This document shows, in pieces, positions 1 to 10,841 of a stretch of 64,000 bases of DNA. Within the stretch, counting starts at the first letter, position 1. Each line of letters begins with the position of its first letter. The notes under the pieces were generated by a model. It made no database searches, was not told where the DNA came from, and saw only the letters and a list, made by a program, of their open reading frames with translations. The DNA is taken from NCBI GenBank assembly GCA_033807695.1, contig CM066300.1, positions 4,030,001-4,094,000 of the forward strand, in the 5' to 3' direction. Made by a program: the position numbers and the translations under genes. This DNA is from Daedaleopsis sinensis (lineage: Eukaryota > Basidiomycota > Agaricomycetes > Polyporales > Polyporaceae).

Positions 1-1
1 C

Positions 2-506
2 ACGCCTCTACAAGGCTTTTGGTCCACGCTGGTGAAAAACTTCCTTACCCCAGACGGTGCGGTATGCGCGTTCCCCGAAACAACGATCGAGCGATACGGA
101 ACCATCAAGAATGCTCCGCTCAGTACTCGAGATCGACGCGCTGTCGCCAAGTATTTATCGCGCGGGTTCGTTCTTGCCCAGGATCACTGCTACGGTGAGG
201 TCGGAGAAGGCCTCGCTAGGCTGCAGAAGCATTTCGGCGATAGACGTTCGCTGGTAGTGGACTTTCGACTGGACGTGTTATCTCCCCGTGCTACCTTACC
301 CCTCTCGCGGACGTCGTGGGGCTGGTGCCTCTCGCAGTATTACCCTCCTCTGACGGTGAGTGTGTGCTGTTCACCCCCTAGAAGAACATTTCTCTAAACA
401 CGGTGTTCCCTAGGACAACACCTGCGGTGCCCGGCCACACTGCTTGATGACCCAAATGGCGAATCCGGACAGCGTGTCTACGTCCGAGAACTCCGTCCTT
501 ACCTAG
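2..506 (+). CDS. Partial hypothetical protein, 3' end of a gene entering from the left
   Basis: An open frame runs from the window edge to a good donor (GTGAGT at 356). An intron of 58 bp ending in CCCTAG at 413 joins it in frame to a last exon at 414-506 that ends in TAG. The protein has no domain I recognise; a stretch around residues 20-55 reads TIERYGTIKNAPLS followed by RDRRAVAKYLSRGF, and the segment with FGDRRSLVVDFRLDV looks like constrained coding sequence of the kind seen in Agaricomycete lineage-specific proteins. The 5' end lies outside the window. The intron and stop are inferred from splice signals only, so the exact C-terminus is uncertain. Confidence 0.4.
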
Positions 507-787
507 ATCTGTGCGTCTGGGACTTCGCACAGATGATCGTACTAGTATAAGAAAATTTCGAAATTCCGATAAGCTGCCTGTGGACATGTGCGCCGATAAT
601 TAAATTCGAATGCATCTCCAGTGCTTATTAGCTGCGCATTGGATAACCCTAGCTTTGGAATGACCCCGAACCTTGTAAGTTTTCTCGATTCCGAAGCAAT
701 CTCCGCCGCTCGGCTTCTTGACGAATCGGAGAGGACGTTGCCTATAAGAACTCAAACACCAAAGCGGTCTAGTGTATTTACACAACA

Positions 788-1762
788 GTGGAGGAGCCCC
801 GCGGCGATCAGGAGCACGAGGAGCCAGATCTCCGTTGGCGGTTCGAAGGTATGTTGATGCCCAAGGGAAGTTTCCGAACTACAGGCATGTCCGAAATATA
901 TCATAGCGGCTGGTCAATCGCGGACGACTCGCAGGTCGTAGCACGACCCCCGTCCTTTCCTGTCGTCGCCACCGGGATCATGGAATCTTCCGAGGGTCCT
1001 AGCGATGTTTCCGTAAGTGCTCAAGTTGAACCTCTCGCTCGTCTGAGCGCGCGTCTGGCACTTACCCGAGCATCCCATCAGCTCCCTTCCCTCGCGCAGA
1101 TGGTCGGATTCGAACGAAATTTGAGTATTGAGTTTCGCAACAATCGCTGTTATCCTTGCATGTTGGCTGGTCAGCCGGTGAGTCTGCAATGTCAATGTAC
1201 GTGGTGGGAAATGTTTGGATGTGAAGAGATGGTCTTTAGTGCGTGCGGTTCGAACGCTTCAGATGCGCTCGCTGTAGTGCGTTGGGTCCGCGGTGGCTGT
1301 GCGACCGAGGGTCCGCCGTCCAGCCACTACCATTGGTTACCTCAATTAGCATGAACGGGCCCGAACACGTCCCATGGGAGTCCTCTTCCCAAATGCCACT
1401 TGGGGTTACTCGGTCGAGTCGCCTGTCCTCGTGAGCCCGTTCTCTTCTGCGCAGATGCTTCTGTGCTGACTTCATGCTCTCCTGTAGTCTCTTCTATTCG
1501 CCCTACCCGACTCGGGACGCAATCGTTACTAGTACCGGTGGTGGCTTTGCGCAGCATTACTCTTCCGCCGCCAGCGCCAGTGTCCTTAGGCGAATGGGTC
1601 CAGAGACACTGCCGGACACTGCGCGATCGTCTTCGCCGTTGTTTGTCCAAGGCGGTGCCGGTTCCTACGGAGTGGGCACGGTTATTCAGATTCCCGCGCG
1701 CGACACATCGGAATCCACGTCTACCCCTCGCGGCTGCCTACCTTCGCGAGAGCAAGGCACGG
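788..1762 (+). CDS. Hypothetical multi-exon gene piece with Cys-containing segment
   Basis: The open frame at 788-1177 reads like real coding sequence. It has an acidic start (EEPRGDQEHEEPDLRW), then a Pro/Ser-containing part, then FERNLSIEFRNNRCYPCMLA just before a donor-like GTGAGT at 1178. A possible in-frame 69-bp intron lies at 1013-1081 (GTAAGT...CAG). A second coding-like exon ends at about 1762 before GTAAGC and contains SLGEWVQRHCRTLRDRLRRC. I could not join the two with certainty, and upstream and downstream exons are not resolved. No known domain is visible; the CYPC pair might bind metal but that is a guess. It could be two separate genes. Confidence 0.33.
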
Positions 1763-4700
1763 TAAGCTGTGTTTTCAACAACTCTGCGAATCGAGTTGAA
1801 GCGTATATATCTAGTTCAGTCAAAGCCTTTCGCACACGAATGTGGTATCGCAGAGCCACGACGCGTTGTGCACTCTGGCGCAACCTCCTATGGGTAGTTC
1901 GGAGACGGTTGTTGCTGCGAACCCATCATCGGGAGGATCGCGCAAGAGCTACAACGTGTTGCTGTCGCCGTCAGCTATCCCGGGCAGCCCCGAAATCGTT
2001 TACCTCGGCTCGAAACCAGGGAACACCGGGCGCGCGCAGGCGTCACGGCTCGCGGCAACCCGGACCATTTCGCTTGGGGAGTCCGGAAGCTCCACTGCTA
2101 GCTCCAGCTGTGTCGTTCCAATCGCGAAGTCGAAACGCGAAGTACCCAGAGCATCTGGCGGCGCAAGCGCGGGCGGTGACCCCTTGGTGGTGGAGACGGT
2201 TCGTCTCTCAATTGCGCTTGCGATTTTTTCGCTAAATGGTGAACGCTACAGAGCGCACTTCCTCGTAGACGGAACGCACCTAGTCGCGGCAGTACGGAAA
2301 GCGGCGCTGAATCATCCCGTTCTCAATCTCTTTCCCGCGTGCGCATAGCAAGGATCTCTAATGAAAGAACTGTAATTGGTTGGTCGGTCCAGACATCTTG
2401 CGTCTCATCGGACGTTCTAACAGACCATTGTATCGGTTCGCGGGTCGGTGAATTTCGGAACTTGGAAATCTGCAGGTCGGCGTCAAATGGGGACCCGTCG
2501 ACGCCGTCAGTAGCTCCTTTCGTGAACATAGGGACTCTGCGGCACCATTTTTCACCACGGAGAGACGACTGGCGGGTTCCCGGTTACACGCCAGTTAAAG
2601 CCGGTCGGTCGTGACGTCGGTCTCTGGTCAGGCGGGGGGGAGTCACGAAGACAACATCCTTGGTATCCCCATGCTCCTGCTAACCCGCTACGCCTCTGCC
2701 TAACTCCTGCCCTGACCTTTCCGACTACGCCCTGCCCGCTGTCCCACTCCTTGCAGACCCCCCCTCTCGTGGTACCGTGAATTAATGGACTCGGGCGCGC
2801 TTCACTGCTGTATGATATCTTCGCCATGTTGGTCGTTACACGCTTTCTTGATCATAATTTCGAACTGCGGTAGCGTGGTGTGAACGTTGTTCCGTACGCC
2901 CGCCAGTAACCCTGAGATCGGCTTGCCGCTGATACGATTCCCACTGCCGCCGCGCGAGGGGCTTGGAGTTGTCTCGAAGGGACGACGGCCGATGCGCGTC
3001 CCGCGCGTACGTGTTGTGCCGACAAATCTCGACGTGATCGCTGACCACAACACGGTCAGCGCCGCCGGCGACGCCCTACCGCAAATGCGCGAATCCAACT
3101 AGTCTCACCTAGGGATGAACGACAAGGGATTGTCCTCTTCTCGTTTATCGTCGCCCGTCTTCGCGTTGCCCGACCCCTTCATTTCGGTCACGTCTGCCTC
3201 CATGCTCTGCCAGATCGCGAGCGCCGCGGCGCTCACTTAAATCTCCGTGAAGTGGGAACCGAAAAGCCCATGTGCGTAGTTCACAATGGGTCAGGATCAG
3301 CGTGACGCGCGGTGGCGCTTGTAGGATGGATAGACGTGACGGTTCGTAGGGAACGAGGATGTAGATGCGTCAGTTGAAGTGACTGAGACGGAGCAGGGTG
3401 GATCGATAGCGCCCCGCCTTGGTCGCGCAGATGATGAAGGTGTTGTTGCTCACCTTGGTGCCGTTGATATCCGTCACGTTCGGGTCTGGTGTGCGGTCGC
3501 TAACATCGTTAACATCGACCGATGGCCCACCACGAGCTTCGCGGCAGGACTCGACGCATTGAAGTGCAGACGAAGGGCGTCGGCGCGCGCACCATATCGA
3601 ACTCGACCCACACGCTTGGCACTGGCCCAGCGAACCGCGTCTTGAGCGGTTCGGACGCATTGTTTGTTTGAGATGTAAGTCACGAGGATCGGGCTCGTGA
3701 TTATTCTCGGGAACAACGTCTCGACAGCAGCAGTGTAGTGGGCAAGGCGTCGAAGAGTACACCCTTTGATGGCGACGGGCGGTGCCTGACGATTTACTCG
3801 CGGTGCTGCATGAGCTACTCCACGAAGGTCTGTCGCTCCCACTCGATGTTGTCAAGACGGCCAGCATTGTACCACTTGAACGTCAACAATGTGACCACAG
3901 TCTCCCGCGGCGCCGTTCAGGTCTAAGCGCTGATATCGAAACGGAAGTCGTCCGCCCTCACACGAAGGGGGTCGAGGGCTTTTGGGACTCATGGTGTCCC
4001 CGTCCAAGGCAATGAAGCCAGTCTTCTCGCAGTCGCACTGGAGTACAGCCTGCGAGCACATGGTAGTGAGTTTGGAAACGATGTAGTCGTGAGTCCTGAT
4101 GCTGACCTGGGACGCATACCTTCAACACATATCCACTGTCGCGGTAGCGCACCTGCTGCATGTGAAGACCGCCATGGACGTCGGAGACCTTCATGTCCTT
4201 CGTCTAGATGGGAACATCCTTGACATGGTTAGTGCGTTCAACGGTATCACGGTGGACTGCGCCGTCGAAGCGACCAGATTGAGGATAGTCACGATGGATA
4301 GACTCCGGGCGTCCCGTGGAGCTCGTGACGACACCAGTCGAGTTTCCCGTCGATCTTCGCATGAATCGTAGCGGCGGGCCCGTTTCCTTGTATGGAGGTG
4401 GTAGAAGGTGGATTCCTCTTCAGTCCCCAGAGACAGTGATAGAATCGTCACGAGAGATTGACGACACCATGATACAGCGGTGTCGCGGGTGATCTCGACG
4501 GCAATCGGGGATGTATACATACATCCAGCACGTAGGGTGGATATTCGCTCCACGGGTGCCTCGGCGGCCCGCACTGTTCGTGGCGATGCGAAGAATCTGG
4601 AGACGGTTGCTAGAGCTGGCGGATCAACAGCTGCCGACCGCATGCTGTTCGAACCGGTGGTCGGTGTCCTCGTGCCGCGGGGAAGGGGTGTCGACGTCGT

Positions 4701-7021
4701 CGCCGAAGATGGTAGAACGTGTGTTCTTCTCTGCTTTGCGGAGTTGGCAGTGGACTTGTCAGCTGAGCGGCTTGCGTTTCCTCATTGTTTGCCTCACTGG
4801 AGATGACGGGAGGCGCTTTCATCTTCGTGTTTTTGCAGGACGCTCTCCAGCCATTTGATCGTTTCAGTCGTGGTCCCCGGACCCCTCGATGCCGAAGAAC
4901 GATGTGTCGGTCCTAGTAGCAATTGCACGCGCCCCATGGTCTTTTCGGTAGCCGAAGGGCCACACATCGGAACACCACAGAAGGTTGTTGAATATCTTAT
5001 CGAACAGTTATGATGGTGGATGGACTGCTCGACGGGTTTGCGAATCTGAGCCATTCACCTGTGTCATCCACCGTCGTCATCGTGGACGACTGTGGGTGGG
5101 CTGGACTTCCACATCTTCATTCCTCAAGGCCTCCTGAAGCCGTTGTCTAGCGACCAGGTAGTTAGTCATGAACTGACCCTTTAGGGGGGTGGCAACGAGG
5201 ATCAACCTGCCTCGGGTTCGCGTAGGGGACATTGTTTTTAACTGCTCGTGTATGCAGTACTCCGGTACGTCCGCGTCGACAGCTTTGAAGTCCGCTATCC
5301 GCGTGCCGCCGGAAGGCGGTAGGGTGCCTCGTCGACTGCGAGGCGGTGTGCTCTGCTTTGGTGCAATCAGCACATCCACGAAAACAAGAATACCATGGAA
5401 AGCAAGTACCTTGGAATAAATGGAGCTGCGCAGTAGTGGACATTACCGAGAGGGATACTCGGACCTTCGACGGAAGCATAGAAAGGAAGGGCGTGGGTGC
5501 GTTCAAAAATGCCGTACCCGGTAACCTGCACTCGAGCTCGCGCCGTTCGGAGAGCAAGGAACACACGGGCTCAAGTTGAATATATGGAAAACCATCGTGT
5601 CCATTAACAGGAAGCTGTCGGGAAGCTTACGTTAGCCGTAGGGCGTGGGAATGCGTACCGCGACTGCGAACCACGTGGTATTTCTCTGTTGTGCTCCGCG
5701 TACGCCTCCACTGCTTCAGCAGCCCCGCAGTCGCGCCCTACGAGCCTTCGCAGGCCTGGACGATCACATCGAGTACGTATACTGTACCGCTTGCCCGGAA
5801 GCAGTCGTTGACCGTCTGATTGTGATCTATCGTCGTCGTCAGCCTTCCGTGACAACTCGCCATGCCTTCTCGCGGTGCTCACAATCTCGCCGTCCGTCAA
5901 GCTCGGTAGTACGCATCTGCTGAGGTAGGCTCGTACTGTGGAGGATACCGTTGAAGTTGAAGCGGTCATTGTGGGTCATCGGAGCATGGTTGTTCTGTCT
6001 CTACTTCATGTGAGTGAAGCCCGTCCAATGACTCATTTCCCCCCGGTCGCATACGCGCTGTACGTGCTTCCCACAATCCGCTGACGCACGTCTGGTGGGT
6101 GATAGTCATATAACGCCGTCCACTCGGTACTGCGATGGCGCAGCTCCAGCATGCTAGATATAGGCGCGCTGTCTAGACAGAAATTCGGAGCATGAGGAAC
6201 GACTTAGACCGTGTGGCAGCTCGTGTGGCGGTGCGCATCTACCTATCTCCGAACGAGTTTGGTCCTTATTTAAATGCAGCGCGTGAGATAAAAGGAGGAG
6301 CACACGCCAACCGTGCGATCCTGTCCGTGCAAGCAAGCATTGACTTGAAACCTTGATTGTGTCGCAACGGTATAGCAAGCGGATGGACGAAAATCGGGGT
6401 GGTGCGCGTCCAATAACGTCGCTTAGCCAATTCGTGAGCTTGCGTCCTTGCAATGCTCGCTGCAGCCGACGGTGAGCTTGCGGCAGTGCGAGCCAGGCTC
6501 GCCGTGCGCGACTGGGCGCCGCACATTCATGAAGTGCTGGTGAGGTCTCCAGTGACGGGTTTTATGCAGCAGTCTGCAGCGTTGGTACCGGGGAATCCGG
6601 GGTCTCCCGAAGCAAACAGACGTGGCCCGACAGTGGTTAGGCAGTTATACGGTACGTCGAAGGTTAGAAGATGCTTACGCGGCGCATGCAGCGATAAGTA
6701 CCAGATTTCCAGCAGGTCGTTTCCAGCGAGAGCGTAGCCAGCTAACGCACGACCACCATACGTGCTGCGGAGTTACGAGTCATGGACGACACTTGTATTC
6801 TCAATTAATCGGAGGCATTGTGAATCGCAGTTGCATTAGGCTCTTCGGCTGACATCAATCTCGGGCTGATACTATCGGGAATCACGAGTCATCGGAATCT
6901 GCTTCTTAGCTGGTGCGCGTCGTTTATGTACCTTGAGAATCGAAGTGAGTGAGCGAATCATCGGTCGTGCGATTACTTACTTATATGTTATATTCTGTAG
7001 AACCCGCGATGTTCGGGGCAA
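1763..7021. other. Tract with no gene I can define
   Basis: Many short frames occur on both strands. The most protein-like are minus-strand pieces between about 3,370 and 5,570 (for example 5077-5379, containing VATPLKGQFMTNYLVARQRL, and 4794-5054, containing ETIKWLESVLQKHEDES) and plus-strand pieces at about 6,453-6,770 with donor-like and acceptor-like signals between them. They could be exons of one or two diverged genes, but I could not chain them into a consistent reading frame and recognise no domain. Confidence 0.3.
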
Positions 7022-8301
7022 TTATCTGCGAGAGCGAAGCTGACGCCGCGTAGGAGGAAATCCTCCACTTCCTCCCACATCCTCGCTATCGGAATGGGCA
7101 GAGAGGCTGAGGAAACCGCGCTCGGGCGGACGAGCGTCTTCCTCTACTGCACTGTCGCTCCATCTACTGGATGTTTCCGATACCGGGGATGCGGACGAGT
7201 AGCTTTTACGAGGAGGTTTGATGATTATGGACCTCTTCACTCCGTTTTCCACTGAGGGTGGGGTGTCCAGCGCGATGTTGTGCCCTTGTGACTCCGCATC
7301 ATCTACGTCCATGCTGTCGGACGCAAAAGCCGATAGTCGCTCGGGGGGAACACCAGCATTCTCGACACCTGCGGTACTGTTAACCCGGTATACCAGTACC
7401 CGTGGAACGCTGTGGATCGTACCATCGACGCCGCCCAAGATCGTGGTGTTGGCATTCTGAATTCCGCCGTTAGCGGCTGCGACGGGGTGCGAGAGCGATC
7501 CGGGCGGGTGTAAGTCTTCTATCTCCCAATCGTCGGCCGCATCTCCTAACAATAGAAACCGCCGTTAATATTCATCCAGGAGCAGATGTTCAGTCATGCA
7601 AGTAGAGGCTCACCGTCCAATGCGTCGCCAGCGCGCAGGGCTGCGCGGTACGGGGCCTTCAAGATGACCATTCCCTGGAGGCCGTCTATAGCACTGGAAG
7701 ATCGTTCGGATGCAACACGAACAACGTCGATGAGTGCGTATGTCGGGTACCAATCGCGGTGTCCGATGATGTAGGATATGCTGAAAGTCAAGGCAACGCC
7801 GTCGCCGCGCACAAGTTCCGGTGGCTCGCACTCCTTTATGTCCCGCAGAACCTGTCCGTCGTAGTTGAACACTGAGGGTCTACAGGGGTTTGCGCGGTAC
7901 ATCCGCGACCTTCTGTCGGCCTCCTTGACCCATTCGTGCAGATGTCTCGGAGGCTCGCCTTTCCACTCTCGGTCGCGTAGCTTCAAGAACATTGGGATTC
8001 GCATCCAGAATCGGTTCGTGCCGCTCGGTCCGCTTCCGGACTGCCATAGCCTTCTAGGCTTGGGCAGTGGGGTGTTGAATCCCGGCACATTCTCCATGTA
8101 CGCATCTATCATCTAACATATGGTGAGCAAATGGATTGTCGTCCTCGCCCATACTTACTGCCTGTGTACCGAACAACCCCTGGTCCTGCGATGTATCGAA
8201 CGAGTACGAATAGTTGCATTTGAAATTGGCGACTCGCTCGCTGTGTTATCCGCGGTATGTGAGTCAATTTGAATGTAAAATATACCATAGACGTGTGTAC
8301 T
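7022..8301 (-). CDS. Hypothetical multi-exon protein, Agaricomycete-type
   Basis: Read on the minus strand, exons at 8159-8240, 7614-8112 and 7022-7545 join through introns with good signals: 8113-8158 (GTAAGT...TTAG, 46 bp) and 7546-7613 (GTGAGC...TTAG, 68 bp). An upstream exon ending near 8301 is likely (acidic, Gly/Asp/Glu-rich) but its phase to the next exon is unresolved, so the start is open. The middle exon has a compact, well-constrained block with FWMRIPMFLKLRDREWKG, then GDGVALTFSISYIIGHRDWY and a following ALIDVVRV. The last 170 residues are low-complexity, Ser/Pro/Asp-rich, and end in a basic RRQLRSRR, which could be a nuclear signal. I recall similar blocks from mushroom genomes without an assigned function. 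Confidence 0.6.
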
Positions 8302-9401
8302 GACAATCGTCCATTGGACTCAGTCAGCGAGCCTTCGTCTTCGTTTCCCGGTTCAAGGATGTTCCCCGTATCGGGAGGGTCTCCGCCAGCATACACAGCT
8401 GCATAGCTAAACACAGCTGGTGTGTTTTCTCCAGCGCGGCACAACTACGCAGCAAGATCAGTCGCATTTACGCAGTGTGAGCAGTCGCCGCACCTACCAC
8501 CCATTCTATCTGTCCCGTCCTCTTCGCCTCGAACGGCTGATCCTTCGTGCCGATAAGTGCGCACGCTGCCTCCAGCGGTATATCAGTAGGGCGAGGCGGA
8601 CGAGCCTTCCATATCTCCACGGCGTCACGGACAGAGATAGCCATATCAAAGCGACGCGGGCAGTGCGGAGGAAGTTAGGGGGCATGCGGAGACAGATGTC
8701 GCCATGTGCATTTATACTACCGCGACGTTGACCGACATACTGCAGGGTTCGAAGGCATCAGTAGACCATTACGAAAGCAACAGTGTCAGAGGTCCAAGCA
8801 CCTACGACGTGTATGGGTCCAGATCTAATGTCTGACCCTATCGGTGCGTGCCTAGTTGGGCTCCCATTGTGTCTCCCACCGAGCATCCTGTTGTATGTGG
8901 TTCTCGTATTTGCAAATAGAGACACAAGCTAACCACCCCTGACAGCAGAAGCCCCCAATGCTCGTACCTCGTCTAGATGAGACAATTCATGTTGCCGAAG
9001 ATGACGGAATCGTTCCAAGAAGACGACGTCGGCACAGTAGGACGATGCAAGCAAGCTTGCTTGAGTCCCCTACTTGTACTCGTAACGTGTCCGTACAAAA
9101 GGACGTGCTACGGAATGATGGAGGTGAGTGTAGACGTACGAGGTTTCCCAGCGTCCGAATCGTGCACGCACTGATACTCGGAGATGGTTATCACTCGAGC
9201 ACAGGTGAGTCGGTCGCAATAAACTTCGGGACCACCGCTGACACACACGAAGAGGATGCGCGCAGTCCAGTCGCAACTGTATCATGCGCGTCCGCTGGCG
9301 ATTTCCCGGTGGAATTTCCGAATGCGCAATCACGGGGGAAGGGTATCACTATTTGCTTGCATTCCACGTTGGTGTGCGGGACTGACGCTTGTTTTTTCAA
9401 A

Positions 9402-9775
9402 GATGATCAAGGCAGTAATCTACCCAGTGTCCAGCGAACGCGCTCGGATAATCCTGCTCCCGACTATTGCCGTCGGCGAAGCACAGCAATTCGTAGAGTG
9501 GAGTCGTGCACGGAACATGGGGCGCTGGTTTCCATTCGGAATGCAGTCTCAGCGTGTCGCCGCAGTTCCTGCGACGAACTTTTCGCTCGAAAACCACTAC
9601 ACACTCATGTGGTCTCGGGAGCGCCTGCGGGCTCCTCTGAATAACGCCCTTTACAGTGCAACGAGCGTCCGCTTCCGCGGCAACATAATAGTGGTCCGCC
9701 ATGGACGTCGCCAGAATTCCACCTTCACGAACGTCCAGTCCCCAGAGCGCCGTTTTATCGAATTGATTGTACAGA
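9402..9775 (+). CDS. Possible exon of a hypothetical gene
   Basis: Within a longer plus-strand frame (9256-9891) the part from the Met at 9402 reads like constrained coding sequence: aromatic-rich segments such as NHYTLMWSRERLRAPLNNAL followed by VRFRGNIIVVRHGRR. A GT at about 9775 could be a donor. The flanks (8958-9400 and 9780-10840) contain further splice-like signals but no frame I can connect. The pattern of a GN(I/V)(I/V)V(V/M)RHGR core reminds me of uncharacterised Agaricomycete proteins. Neither start nor end is secure, and a chance ORF cannot be excluded. Confidence 0.3.
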
Positions 9776-10841
9776 GGTCGGTCCGTCCTGTGCTAGTCTC
9801 GATGTGCACCTCACTGAGAGTTCACGTCAGGCATTTCAATTTCGGCGTGGACAGGCCGAACGCGCTTAGTAGGCTGGCGCGATTGTCATAAACCACGGTG
9901 CTTGCGAGAGTCCGCTCTTTGTCCTCCTCGGAGCTGACGTCGTTTCAGTTAGACACGCAACAGCTACCGAAATACCGAAGGTTATTTCCGTACAATTGGA
10001 AGGGCTGTGGTAGCATTCCACCATACACGCCCACATGGACGGCCGAACCTTAGTTATACAAGGCCGCACCCACTGTCCCGGGATGTCCTTCTCACGCGTT
10101 CTGTTTTTAAGCTGCGAGTCAATGTAATGATTGGAACTAAGCCATCCGAGTTGCTTCGGCGCGCCGACCCGGCCTCAGAGAAGCTCTTCGTTCTGAGAAG
10201 GTGCCTGTTGCGTCTCCGGTCCACCAAGCCGACACCACAAGCACTCTTGGAACCCATGCGGACAGTATAGTTTGCGATTGACAGGTCAGAAAGGGAGAAT
10301 GTATGTGTCGCAGTCCTCCATTCCTGTAAATCAGCACTGACAAGCACAGGAACCGCGAGGTTCCTAGCGCACCCGTAATTGCGTCTCTGTACCTTCTCTA
10401 CAGGTACAGGGACTGCTCGCGCGGCGCGCAAACTGCCCGTACACCACATGCATGACCTGCTTTGGACACATGTTGCCGGTCACGATTGGCATTTCGCCTG
10501 AATCTGTGGTCCACCATGGAACAAGTCCGCCACAGATGGACGTGGAATGTGGTCAGTAAGATCGGAGGTGTTTAAATCGCCAGGCGATCGTGTCTAGGTT
10601 CGTGTCGACGTCCACATTGTGGCTGATAATCGCGAGGAACGAACTTTGGGTCCCATTCAGCATAGGCATCGACGCGGTGTCCTGCGTTCGAGTTGGACAC
10701 AGGGGACCCTTCCGGGCCACCGCGGAGTTGATCCTTTGACCGAACCGGTGCATCTCCTGCTTCGACGACAGACGTGTAGTCTGTTGCCTCCGATATAAAA
10801 CACGCTTGTCATTGCTACGGTCCCTGCGTCGAACACCAATC

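Noticed and set aside
1100..1125. GGATTCGAACG resembling a reversed tRNA T-loop
   Set aside because: The flanking bases cannot form the T-stem and no D-arm or anticodon arm can be drawn.
10094..10099. ACGCGT, the MluI cell-cycle box of fungal S-phase genes, upstream of the RNR gene
   Set aside because: A single six-base site 740 bp away is expected by chance in GC-rich DNA; no second copy is near the start codon.
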